This document shows, piece after piece, positions 14,157-25,100 of a DNA stretch of 36,533 nt (the stretch's first letter is position 1; the number at the start of each line of letters is the position of its first letter). A program made the translations under genes and the position numbers. This DNA comes from Bacteroidota bacterium (GTDB lineage Bacteria; Bacteroidota; Bacteroidia; Flavobacteriales_D; Crocinitomicaceae), in assembly GCA_024280155.1 (NCBI GenBank), contig JAJRQQ010000044.1:1-36533 (forward strand). Direction: 5' to 3'. The notes beneath the pieces were generated by a model that saw only the letters and a list, made by a program, of their open reading frames with translations, was not told the DNA's origin and made no database searches.

Positions 14157-17077
14157 ATGTTAAAAAGAATTATCGTCTTATTGATTGTCTTAACGAATGG
14201 AGTTTTCATACATGCTCAAGGATTAGTTGATGGAACTGTATTGGATAGCTTAAATAATGAGCCAATCCCATTTGCTCGAGTTAAAGTCGAGGGAATTAAC
14301 AATGGTGCCAACACTGATTTTGATGGAAAATACCAGATTAAATTGCCCGCAGGTGAGTATATATTAATTTTTTCTATGAAGATGGATGGATACAACCCAA
14401 TCAAGAGAAAAATTACCATTATTGACGGACAGAAGAATAGCTTACATGTTTTGTTGCAAAAAGATAAAGCCGTACAACAATTAGCGGTAATACAGGTTGT
14501 ACATATTAAAACAGAAGGTGCAAAGTCAATCGAGGCGGATGATGTTCGTAGAAGAGAAGCGAAAGGTTCATCGGACGGAATGTCAAAAGAGCAAATTCAA
14601 AATTCTGGTGCTAGTTCAGCAGTTGAAGCTGTGCAAATGGTGCCGGGTTTATCCATTGAAGATGGTAAAAGTGTCTATGTTCGTGGACTTGGAGATCGAT
14701 ATTCTAAAACAATTTTAAATGGAATGGAAATTCCAGGTTTAGATCCTGATCGGAATTCTGTTCAAATGGATATATTTCCTTCGACAATTATTGATAACAT
14801 TACAGTTTATAAAACATTTACACCAAACCTTGCAGGAGATTTCACTGGTGGATTAGTCGATATTACAACAACTGATTTTCCTTCTGAAAGAAAAGTTTAT
14901 TTTAAAGCAGGTTTAGGATACAATACACAGGCAACATTTAATAAGAACTATATTTCATATCAAGGCGGTAAGTTAGATTTCCTAGGTTTCGATGATGGAA
15001 CAAGAGCAATGCCAGTTTCTAAAACACAAAAATTTTCTGACCCAGTAATGGGGGATGCAAGTTTGACGAGGGCAACCAATTCTTTTGGGAAGGTTATGGC
15101 TACAGAAAAAGCAGCGAACTTTTTGAATCAAAATTACGCATTCTCATTAGGAGATAGATTCTCAAAGCAACGTAAGAATAAAGGGACTTTAAATTATGGC
15201 TATAATTTCGTGTTGAATTATAGAAATACACACCGTTTTTATGAAGATGCAGAATTTAGTGAGTATAGAAAAGATCCGAATGCTAGCATAACTGAATTGT
15301 ATAGAGATAGAACTTCAACGGGGGATGTTGCTGAAAACAATGTTTTGTGGACAGCTTTATTGGGGCAGTCGATTCGTTTTGGTCAATCAAAGGTTTCTTT
15401 GACGTTATTTCATACACAGAATGGAATGTCGTCGGCTTCGGACTTACGTCAAGTGAACGATGAAAGTAACCCTGCAACTTTAGTGAAACAAAATTTAACC
15501 TACACCCAACGTTCGGTTTCTAATGTAAACATAAATGGTCGTCATTTTATTGGTGAAGCAAGAAAATGGAAGGTAGATTGGAAATTAAGCCCAACTTACT
15601 CGAGAATTGATGATCCAGACATTCGTTCTACGGTTTTGGAAGAAATTACAGATCCAAATGGTAGTGTAAGTTATGCTCTAACACAAAGTGTTGGTGCAGA
15701 AATCCGTAGAATGTACCGAAATTTAAGTGAGTTTAATGTGAGTGGACGATTTGATGTTACTTATACATTAAATCAATGGGATTCACTGAAAAGTGAAATT
15801 TCTTTTGGCGCATTGAATACATACAAACATCGAAATTATGAAGTATATGATTTCATTTTTGATGTTGAAAACCCTTTCAGATACAGTGACGATCCAAATT
15901 GGTACTTCCAAACGGATAATCTTTGGAATACAACAACAGATCAAGGGACTTATGTTCAAGGAGAACGTCAGTTGGCCAATTCTTTTGAAGCATCTCAGAA
16001 TGTAACAGGTGCTTATGTATGAATGATTTACCATTGACTAAAAGATTCAAAGCAACTTATGGAGTACGAGTTGAGAAAGCTGTAAATCATTACACAGGTC
16101 AGAATAATGTGGGTGATGTCAAATATGTAAATGAAGTGGTTTTGGATGAGGTAAATGTTCTTCCTTCAATTAACTTGGTCTATAAAATTGAGAAAAAAGG
16201 AGACAGTACACGTAGAAAAAGCTTTACGAATATACGTGCAGGTTACTCCTCAACAGTTGCTCGACCTTCTTTCAAAGAAAAGTCAATTTCTCAAATCTAC
16301 GATCCAATTCAAGGACGTCGTTACAACGGGAATATTGATTTGAAACAAACCACAATCCATAATATGGATTTACGTTGGGAATATTTCTACGGAAGAACAG
16401 AATTGATTTCTGTGAGTGCATTTTACAAACGCTTTATTGATCCAATAGAGGTGATTGCAAATGTTGCTGCACCCAATGAAGTTCAACCAATCAATGCTGG
16501 TGTAGCAGATTTGTATGGTGCTGAAATTGAGTTTAGGAAAGCAATTGGTTTCGCAAAAAACGACAATATTCGCTTCGTGGTTGGAACTAATCTCACATTG
16601 GTTTATTCTCAAATTGATATGAATAAAGTAAATATGAATGTGGGAGGCGTCAATTACACAGAGAAAGAAATTAGAGAAATGAATGCTAGAGAAGGCGAGG
16701 TGATTAGTGATTATCTACCAATGTACGGTCAGTCGCCTTATATTGTAAATGCTTTTATTAATTTTTCGAATGCAAAACTTGGTTTAACATTCAATGCAAG
16801 TTACAATGTTCAAGGAAAGAAATTGGCCGTTATTGGAGTGGGTGGTTTACCGGATGTATATGAGCAATCATTTCACAGTTTGAATATGAAAGTTTCAAAA
16901 ACAGTCGGTGCGAATAAAAATTGGAAAGTTGGCTTACAAGCAAAAAATCTTTTAATGAGTAAACGATTGAAAATGTACGAGTCTTACAATGCTACGAGTC
17001 AAATTTATTCTTCCATGTACCAAGGAATGACTATTACAGGTTCAATCTCATTTTTATTGAACGGGAAGAGAAAATAA
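14157..17077 (+). pseudogene. TonB-dependent receptor, single-base frameshift
   Basis: The gene reads as about 973 codons in two frames (14157-16022 and 16019-17077). The first has a signal peptide (to about HAQ, residue 21), a CarboxypepD-regulatory-like domain (about 24-105) and the plug domain, with VEAVQMVPGLSIEDG, VYVRGLGDRYSKTILNG and FPSTIIDNITVYKTFTPNLAGDFTGG. The first strands of the outer-membrane barrel follow. The second frame continues the barrel to its end. At 16017-16022 GTATGA stands where GTAATGAAT would keep the frame, so one A is missing. As read, the receptor lacks about 350 barrel residues and could not insert. It imports a nutrient, unknown but plausibly phosphate-related from the neighbouring regulators. 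Confidence 0.88.
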
Positions 17078-17090
17078 GGAAACCTACTCA

Positions 17091-17131
17091 TGAGCTCTGA
17101 GCCTGCCGCCCTTCGACAAGCTCAGAGCTCA
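17091..17131. terminator. Bidirectional hairpin between receptor and regulator genes
   Basis: TGAGCTCTGAGC (17091-17102) pairs perfectly with GCTCAGAGCTCA (17120-17131). T-rich sequence follows on the plus strand. The loop side carries CTTCGACAAGCTCA, whose complement TGAGCTTGTCGAAG resembles a short dispersed repeat also present at 3493 and 35861. Confidence 0.7.
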
Positions 17132-17145
17132 GGGGTCTATTTTTT

Positions 17146-17811
17146 TTACACTTCTACAAATTTATACCCAACTCCTTTCACTGTTTTGATTGAATCATTT
17201 CCGATTTTCTCACGTAATTTTCGAATATGTACATCAATTGTACGATCTCCAACCACAATTTCAGAACCCCAAACGGTTTCGAGAATTGTTTCACGGCTAA
17301 AAACAAAATCGGGTTTAGAAGCGAGAAGGTCCAATAGTTCAAATTCTTTTCGAGGAAAATGTATTTCTTTACCATTTTTAATGACAATGTATTTGTCTCG
17401 ATCAATGATTAATTCATTCTCTTGTGTTTCTGATTTCACAGGTTGACTTCTTCGCAAAATTGCGTGAATACGACTGATTAATAATTTTGGTTTTATTGGT
17501 TTTGAAACGTAATCATCACCCCCAGCATTAAATCCCGCTAGTTGACTGTAATCTTCATTTCGTGCAGTGAGAAAACAAATTAGGGTGTTTTGAGTTTTAG
17601 GTTTTGATTTCAAAATTTCACAAACTTCTATGCCATCCATTTCAGGCATCATTACGTCGAGGAGAATTAAATCCGGTTGAATAGTTTCTGCGATATTAAT
17701 TCCTTCTTTACCATTCTCTGCAGTTAAGACAGTGAACCCTTCTTTTCTTAGGTTATAAGAAAGAATATCTCTTATGTCTGCTTCGTCATCAACGATTAAA
17801 ATTGTTTTCAT
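17146..17811 (-). CDS. Response regulator, PhoB type, without an adjacent kinase
   Basis: 221 residues. Receiver domain with Asp52 (LLDVMMPEMDG) and Lys104 (YVSKPIKP), then a winged-helix domain with RKEFELLDLLASKP and DRTIDVHIRKLREKIG. It is a clear paralogue of the regulator at 11857-12528: the recognition helices are almost identical and the receiver domains differ more. No histidine kinase gene lies on either side, so it is an orphan here. Because the DNA-contacting segments agree so closely, both proteins probably bind the same type of site, perhaps with different inputs. It converges on the receptor gene across a strong hairpin. Confidence 0.9.
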   Translation of the reverse strand: MKTILIVDDEADIRDILSYNLRKEGFTVLTAENGKEGINIAETIQPDLILLDVMMPEMDGIEVCEILKSKPKTQNTLICFLTARNEDYSQLAGFNAGGDDYVSKPIKPKLLISRIHAILRRSQPVKSETQENELIIDRDKYIVIKNGKEIHFPRKEFELLDLLASKPDFVFSRETILETVWGSEIVVGDRTIDVHIRKLREKIGNDSIKTVKGVGYKFVEV

Positions 17812-18056
17812 AGCACAGAATTAATGATTATTTGTTTTCTTTTTAATCTAATATAAAGATAACTCTTGGAATCTTATTTTGTAAAATTTTATCAGTAATC
17901 TTTCATTTTTTTTTAGAATGACTAAACTGGTTTAGTTGTGTTTCTTTTAAAATCAATAAGTTGAGCGCTTTTTGTTGTTGTAATAGAGACGAACAGAATC
18001 AGGATGTTTCTTAGGATGCTATTTTTTTTATGAATTTAAAAAGGCATTTTTTTTTA

Positions 18057-18086
18057 TTGTCAGTCCACGAAACTACTTTATCTTTG
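18057..18086 (+). promoter_or_regulatory. Bacteroidota-type promoter of an orphan small RNA
   Basis: TTG (18057-18059), exactly 19 bases, then TATCTTTG (18079-18086): a full match to the TTG-N19-TAnnTTTG promoter of this phylum. No protein gene follows on this strand; a terminator follows after about 30 bases. Confidence 0.75.
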
Positions 18087-18091
18087 GCGTG

Positions 18092-18159
18092 TAGTAGTAG
18101 GTTAGGTTGATTAGTGTAATGGGGATTCAAACGCCAGTTTGGATTCCCATTCTTTTTTT
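18092..18159 (+). ncRNA. Candidate small RNA of about 70 nt
   Basis: The space between the two minus-strand genes ending at 18214 and starting at 17811 holds a complete plus-strand transcription unit: a consensus promoter, a predicted start near 18090-18093 and a terminator ending near 18159. The about 28-nt 5' part is G/T-rich (GTGTAGTAGTAGGTTAGG) and looks unpaired, as in base-pairing regulatory RNAs; the 3' half is the terminator stem. No ORF with a credible start is present. No known RNA family is recognised. The start is estimated from the promoter and may be off by a few bases. The rest of the 402-base gap shows nothing clear. Confidence 0.6.
18118..18159 (+). terminator. Intrinsic terminator of the small RNA
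   Basis: TGGGGATTCAAA (18120-18131) pairs with TTTGGATTCCCA (18138-18149), with two G-U wobbles and loop CGCCAG, extended by two A-T pairs. Seven T follow on the plus strand (18153-18159). The minus strand has no T run after the stem, so the orientation is plus. Confidence 0.8.
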
Positions 18160-18213
18160 AATTGAATCCAGTATAAATTTGATAAATGTTTTGAGGTCTA
18201 AAACTACACCCCC

Positions 18214-19167
18214 TTATAATAAGCTCTCTATAATCTTATCCATAGAATAACCCTCTGCTTCAGCTCGGTAATTTTTCACCAATCGGTGTCGTAGAATAGG
18301 TTTAGCAACTGCCTTAACGTCTTCAATGTCTGGAGAATATTTACCATGTAAAGCAGCGTGACATTTGGCACCAACAATTAAATATTGAGAAGCTCTTGGT
18401 CCTGCTCCCCATGTTATAAATTCTTTTGTGATGTCTGTCGAGAATTCATTTTCAGCTCTTGTTTTTGCAACTAATTTCACAGCATATTCTAAAACATTAT
18501 CTGCTACTGGTATTCTTCGAACAATTTCTTGAAATTGAATTATTTCTTCCGCAGAAATAATTTCTTTTAATTTTATCTTATTATCAGAAGTTGTTGATTT
18601 TACAATCGCCATTTCTTCTTGAAAGGTAGGATAGTCTACCCAAATGTTGAACATGAAACGGTCCAATTGAGCTTCTGGCAAAGGATAAGTTCCTTCTTGT
18701 TCAATTGGGTTTTGAGTTGCCAAAACGAAAAATGGCTCTGGCAGTTTATAGGTTGTTCCAGCAGCAGTAACTCTCTTCTCTTGCATCGCTTCTAAAAGAG
18801 CAGCTCGAGTTTTAGGAGGAGTTCTGTTTATTTCATCGGCTAAAATTATATTTGAAAAAATAGGTCCTTTTAAGAACTTAAAATGTTTGTTTTCATCTAA
18901 AATTTCAGAACCAATGATGTCTGATGGCATTAAGTCTGGTGTGAATTGAACACGATTGAAACCTAGGCCTAAACATTCTGAAATTGTATTCACTAATAAA
19001 GTTTTGGCTAAACCAGGTACACCAACTAATAAACAATGACCTCGAGAGAAAATTGAAATCAAGACCTGGTCAACTACATCTTCTTGTCCTACAATTACTT
19101 TGTGTATTTCAGTCTTAAGTGCTCCGTACTTTTGAACAAGTAAATCGATTCCTTCTTTGTCAGTCAT
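18214..19167 (-). CDS. MoxR-family AAA+ ATPase
   Basis: 317 residues. Walker A GVPGLAKT (49-56), Walker B and sensor region LADEINRTPPKTRAALLEAMQE (109-130), and ATQNPIEQEGTYPLPEAQLD (about 151-170) are hallmarks of MoxR ATPases, which act as chaperones for metal insertion or assembly of von Willebrand factor A proteins. The usual partners (a DUF58 gene and BatA-like genes) are not next to it. Instead it lies 29 bases downstream of a run of periplasmic folding-factor genes and is probably co-transcribed with them. Cytoplasmic. The client is unknown. Confidence 0.92.
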   Translation of the reverse strand: MTDKEGIDLLVQKYGALKTEIHKVIVGQEDVVDQVLISIFSRGHCLLVGVPGLAKTLLVNTISECLGLGFNRVQFTPDLMPSDIIGSEILDENKHFKFLKGPIFSNIILADEINRTPPKTRAALLEAMQEKRVTAAGTTYKLPEPFFVLATQNPIEQEGTYPLPEAQLDRFMFNIWVDYPTFQEEMAIVKSTTSDNKIKLKEIISAEEIIQFQEIVRRIPVADNVLEYAVKLVAKTRAENEFSTDITKEFITWGAGPRASQYLIVGAKCHAALHGKYSPDIEDVKAVAKPILRHRLVKNYRAEAEGYSMDKIIESLL

Positions 19168-19196
19168 TTTGTCTTTTTGAAGAGTGAATATACAGA

Positions 19197-20549
19197 TTAT
19201 TGTTTAATCCATTCATTTTTAAATTGACAATCTTTGTAGTCGTCATCAATCTTAATGTATGCATTCTTAATTTTTGCTTGCGTCCACTCTTGAATCATTC
19301 TTGTTTTTTTATCATTCTCAGCAGCTCGTTGAATTAATGCGTAATCATCTTCAAGATTTGCGCGATGTGGTGCTGTTCGATTCATTAATCGTACAACTCG
19401 GACACCTTGTTTCCTTTCCATAAAATTGGTGTAGAGGTTCGGTTCTGAGATGTCCCCTTTTTCCATTGCATCCGTAATCAAGTATATTTGCTGATCGACT
19501 TGACTTAAATCTTCCATGTCCCAAGTTTGTTCACCTGTAATTGGGTTGGTGATAACCCCACGATTTTGTTTCGTCATTTCATCATTCGAGTATAGAAGTA
19601 CTGCTTCATCCCAAGTGATTTCACCACTTTTTAAACGCTGGTAACAGGAGTCCATTCGATACGCAGCATTCTCCAAAGCGTCATTCGCGAAAGTTGGAAT
19701 AATTAAAATATGTTGAACGGTGTAATTGTCACCTTTTCGATCAATTAACTTAATGATGTGATAACCATAGGTTGTTTCAAAAACCTCAGAGACATCACCA
19801 AGTTCGAGTTTAAATAACGTAGATTCAAATGCAGGAACCATCATTCCTCGGGTAGCTGTAATTTCACCACCATTTGCTGCACTTCCTGGATCCATTGAAT
19901 GAATTCTTGCTTGTGTTGAAAAAGATTTGCCATTTTGAATGATGTCTGTTCTTATTTCGATTAAGTGATCGAATGCTCGTTGTTTATCATCTCCTGTTAC
20001 TGCAGGGTAAGCTACAATTTGTTGGAAACTCAATTGAGAATTTATCAAAGGGACGCTGTCCATTGGGATTGTTCGGAAAAAATTTTCAACCTCTCTTGGG
20101 GTTAAAGTTAGCTCACTTGTCAATTGACGTTCCATTTCTTTAGCCAATAATTGATCCCGAATAATTGGTCTAAATTCACGCTTAATTTGGGTCACGGATT
20201 TCCCGTAAAATTCTTCCAACTTTTGTCGAGAACCAATTTGTTGTTCAATGACTCTTAGTTTACTTTCCATTTCTGCGTCAACCTGCGCATCACTTATAAT
20301 GATACTGTCTAATTGAGCTTGATTTAAAAGTAAAAATTGATACATCAATTCTTCTAGTATTTGACAGTCAATGTCGGGTGAGATTTCAATACCCGCTTGA
20401 ATGGCTTGTAGCTTTTGAGCTTGAATGTCTGATTTTAATACGATATTGTCTCCAATTTGTGCTACAATTTTGTCAATCGTTTTGTCATTTTGAGCAAAAA
20501 GAGAAGTGAATGAGATAAGTAAAATACTAATGCTTAATAATAATTTCAT
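19197..20549 (-). CDS. SurA-like periplasmic peptidyl-prolyl isomerase
   Basis: 450 residues. Signal peptide (to about LFAQ, residue 20), an N-terminal SurA-like helical chaperone region (VAQIGDNIVLKSDIQAQKL, 29-47), then two parvulin-type modules (about 170-275 and 275-375). The first is canonical, with SMDPGSAANGGEI and ETTYGYHIIKLIDR; the second (VQHILIIPTF onward) is more divergent. Expected role: delivery and folding of outer-membrane proteins. Its start lies inside the 3' end of the preceding gene (23-base overlap), so the two are coupled. A homologous but larger isomerase is encoded two genes upstream. Confidence 0.88.
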   Translation of the reverse strand: MKLLLSISILLISFTSLFAQNDKTIDKIVAQIGDNIVLKSDIQAQKLQAIQAGIEISPDIDCQILEELMYQFLLLNQAQLDSIIISDAQVDAEMESKLRVIEQQIGSRQKLEEFYGKSVTQIKREFRPIIRDQLLAKEMERQLTSELTLTPREVENFFRTIPMDSVPLINSQLSFQQIVAYPAVTGDDKQRAFDHLIEIRTDIIQNGKSFSTQARIHSMDPGSAANGGEITATRGMMVPAFESTLFKLELGDVSEVFETTYGYHIIKLIDRKGDNYTVQHILIIPTFANDALENAAYRMDSCYQRLKSGEITWDEAVLLYSNDEMTKQNRGVITNPITGEQTWDMEDLSQVDQQIYLITDAMEKGDISEPNLYTNFMERKQGVRVVRLMNRTAPHRANLEDDYALIQRAAENDKKTRMIQEWTQAKIKNAYIKIDDDYKDCQFKNEWIKQ

Positions 20550-21396
20550 GTTTTGTTTTTATTCTTTGAATCAATTCTGATTCGTTTTTAGCTGTAATTT
20601 TGAGTAATCTTTTTGTGAGAATTATTTTCCGAATGTCATTTTGAAGGAAATCAATTGGTGGAATTTCATTCTTTAGTTTAAAGTCAATTATATTAATAAA
20701 ATAAGTGTAATGTTTATCTGAAAAATAAGTTTTTGATCGGTTCAAAATAATATTGTCAACATTGTATTTCGTAATTGGAACATCTTTAACCAATTCGTTG
20801 AAGAAAATCCAAGTTGAATCGTTAAAGTAATAATTTTCAGCATAGTTTTTAGCAAAAGCATCAATTTCGACGATATCTTTATCTTTTTTTAACAAGTAGA
20901 ATTGGTTAATACTCTCCTTTTTAAAATCAACTTCAATCGGAATTTTAAGGTACAACGCTTTTACTATATAATCATGTAAAATAAATTCATCTTTATTCTC
21001 CGTGTAATAGTTTTGAATTTCTTCAGAACTAATTACAGTATCCAATTCTTTCTCAACGTGAGTACGCTCTATTTCAAATTTAGAAAGGTCACCGAAGAAT
21101 GAGTGAGCTCTGAGTTTATTGATTTTGTAGGCATTATTATCGCGTGATTCTAATTCATTAATAAATGCTTGATGAATGCACCATCGATTTACAACTTCTT
21201 TGTATAGAATACTATCATTAAAATCATACCCTTGCTGCCCCATGATTAAATAAACTTCATCTTCATAAAGAGGTACATCATCTACACTTGCAATTACTTT
21301 TGTATTTTCAGAACAAGAAGACAATATGAAAACACAAAACAGGCTGACAATTAAGCCAGCCTGTTTCTTAAATGATATTAAGGTGTTATTGACCAA
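20527..21396 (-). CDS. Lipoprotein related to SurA/PpiC N-terminal domains, lacking the isomerase domain
   Basis: 289 residues. The N-terminal signal ends in a lipobox (FILSSC, Cys about 28). The mature part begins KVIASVDDVPLYEDEVYLIM, the pattern with which SurA/PpiD chaperone domains begin (GDxxIxxxEV). A helical remainder rich in Glu, Lys and Tyr follows. No parvulin signature (HILI, GGDLG) is visible, so it is probably a chaperone-like, membrane-anchored partner of the isomerases encoded on both sides. It overlaps the upstream gene by 11 bases and the downstream gene by 23. Exact function unknown. Confidence 0.72.
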   Translation of the reverse strand: MVNNTLISFKKQAGLIVSLFCVFILSSCSENTKVIASVDDVPLYEDEVYLIMGQQGYDFNDSILYKEVVNRWCIHQAFINELESRDNNAYKINKLRAHSFFGDLSKFEIERTHVEKELDTVISSEEIQNYYTENKDEFILHDYIVKALYLKIPIEVDFKKESINQFYLLKKDKDIVEIDAFAKNYAENYYFNDSTWIFFNELVKDVPITKYNVDNIILNRSKTYFSDKHYTYFINIIDFKLKNEIPPIDFLQNDIRKIILTKRLLKITAKNESELIQRIKTKHEIIIKH

Positions 21397-23356
21397 TTTT
21401 ATAAAGTTCTTCTTTATTTATTACTACAGTATGTTTCTTTGAAAGTTCTTCCAACCATTCTTCTTCTAAATGATTTTGGTAATCAGAAGTGGCAGAACCT
21501 TTACATTCAGAAAACTCTTTTTGAGCAGCAGGAAGAATTTTGTTTACTACAATGATGTAGTACTTACCTTCCGTTTCGTATACTTTGTTTAAGCCAACTT
21601 TAAAATCCTGATTGTTTAAGTAAGCTGTCTTATTAATATCAAATTTACCTTTTCGTTGTTTTATTTTTAAGTTTGATTCTCCATTGATCATTTTAATAAC
21701 TCTATTTCCCGTTAATGTATCAACTTGAAGAAGTTTATAAGCATTATTTGCATCTTCTAATGTATACACTTCGTAGATTTGAGCATCTATTCTTTCGCCC
21801 CAAACATAATTCCCTCGATTGTTTTCGAAAAATGTCTTCAGTCCCGTTGTGTCGATCATTGCTTTGTTCCATACCTTGTCAGACATGATTTCATACAATA
21901 GAATACCATCATGATATTCAGTAATCAATGCTTTATAAGCTGGGTATTTTGAAGGTAATTTTGATTCTTCGTATTCAAGAATCATTTTCTTTTCCCAGAT
22001 TTCATATATTTTATCAATAGCTACAGAGATATCTTCTGTTGCAAAAGTTCTAAAATTGAGTGATAAAGATTCGACAAATTTCTTTTGACCAAAACTAACC
22101 TTGTCTAGAATGAAAATTGGTTTGTCTGTCGTTAATTGTGTGAAGTCAAATTTTCCTTTATAATAAGTTGAATCTAAATTTTCTTTAAACCACTTCAACC
22201 CTTTTTTACTTTTATCTTTAAACTTGTATTCAACTTTGAGTTTCTCAACAAAAGAATTTTGAGTTGTTTTAGAACGCTCATCTTTGGCAACTTTAGATTC
22301 TAATTCAGCTTTCATTGCTTCGAAAGAAGGAATTGGATACCATTTTATTCTTTTAATAATGTGCCAACCATATTGTGTTTTAATCGGCTCACTAAAATCT
22401 CCATCATTTTTCAGAGCAAAAGCTGTATTCTCAAATTCAGGCACCATTCGTGTTGTCGTCCCAGAACCGAAAGCTGGCAAAATACCACCTTTCTTTTTTG
22501 TTGAAGGATCATCAGAGTATTTAGCAACTAATTCTTCAAAACTTTTGCCATCCAATAGCATTTGATAGATTTCATCAATTTCTGCTTTCGCAGGATCTTT
22601 TTTAGAAGCACTTCCTTTGACAGAAGAAGCAATCATAATATGAGCTGTTTCAATTGTCCCTCTCGCTTCTCTTTTACCAGTTACTTTAATAATGTGGTAA
22701 CCAAAACGAGTTCGAACAGGCATAGAGATTTCACAAACCTCAGTGTTGTAAGCACCGTCTTCAAAAGGGTAAACCATTTGAAAAGCAGTGAAGAACCCTA
22801 AGTCGCCTTTATTTTGAATTGCTGATGGGTCTTCAGAACCACCACTTTTAGCAGCTGCTACTGTACTGAATTCTTCTCCCTCAAGTATTCGTTTTCTCAA
22901 TGCCATTATTTTATTGTATGCAATCAGCGTGTCTTTTGGTAGCGCCTTGGGAGCAACTTTAATTAGGATGTGAGAAGCTCTAATTTCATTTTTTGTTCGG
23001 TAATACGCTTGCTTAACCAGTTCTTCATTCTGGGTAGAGTCAATCAAATAAGGTAATGCCAACTGCTTTTTGTAGCCGTTTAATTCGGTTACTAATTTTG
23101 GCATTGTATCATAACCTAAGGCTTCAGCTTCAGCTACTTTTAATTTAAAACGAGTGAAAAGTTGAATGTACTCATCCAATGATTCTTTGTCATATTTTGG
23201 ATTCTTATTATTTTTTAAATAAATCTGTAAGAATTCAGACTTTGTAATTTCTTTTCCATCAATTGACAAAACCACAGGGTCGCTCTGACCAAATGAGGTT
23301 AATGATATTATTAAGAAAAGAGTTAGGAAGAAAATATTTTTAATCATCATGTTCAT
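21386..23356 (-). CDS. PpiC-type peptidyl-prolyl isomerase with two parvulin domains
   Basis: 656 residues. Signal peptide to about SFGQ (residue 24). VVLSIDGKEITKSEFLQIYL starts the chaperone domain. Two parvulin modules follow: EIRASHILIKV to TRFGYHIIKVTGKRE (about 124-230), and TAHIMIAS to TQYGWHIIKRIKWY (about 236-340), each with the expected KGG or NKGDLG turn. A 300-residue C-terminal region has no recognised domain. Periplasmic folding of exported proteins is the likely role. It is the first gene of the overlapping folding-factor run and follows guaB by about 50 bases. Confidence 0.9.
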   Translation of the reverse strand: MNMMIKNIFFLTLFLIISLTSFGQSDPVVLSIDGKEITKSEFLQIYLKNNKNPKYDKESLDEYIQLFTRFKLKVAEAEALGYDTMPKLVTELNGYKKQLALPYLIDSTQNEELVKQAYYRTKNEIRASHILIKVAPKALPKDTLIAYNKIMALRKRILEGEEFSTVAAAKSGGSEDPSAIQNKGDLGFFTAFQMVYPFEDGAYNTEVCEISMPVRTRFGYHIIKVTGKREARGTIETAHIMIASSVKGSASKKDPAKAEIDEIYQMLLDGKSFEELVAKYSDDPSTKKKGGILPAFGSGTTTRMVPEFENTAFALKNDGDFSEPIKTQYGWHIIKRIKWYPIPSFEAMKAELESKVAKDERSKTTQNSFVEKLKVEYKFKDKSKKGLKWFKENLDSTYYKGKFDFTQLTTDKPIFILDKVSFGQKKFVESLSLNFRTFATEDISVAIDKIYEIWEKKMILEYEESKLPSKYPAYKALITEYHDGILLYEIMSDKVWNKAMIDTTGLKTFFENNRGNYVWGERIDAQIYEVYTLEDANNAYKLLQVDTLTGNRVIKMINGESNLKIKQRKGKFDINKTAYLNNQDFKVGLNKVYETEGKYYIIVVNKILPAAQKEFSECKGSATSDYQNHLEEEWLEELSKKHTVVINKEELYKIGQ

Positions 23357-23409
23357 TTTATTTAAGTGTCAAATATAAAAGTTTATTTCGTCATTATTAG
23401 GTGATAAAA

Positions 23410-25041
<1,632 letters not shown>

Positions 25042-25100
25042 TTAAAAGATAAAAATGATTAAATTGCTTATTCTTGTAATCATTATTAAATTTAATAATT

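Noticed and set aside
16019..16022. ATGA overlap as a genuine translational coupling of two receptor halves
   Set aside because: A single outer-membrane barrel is continuous across the point, and one inserted A restores the frame.
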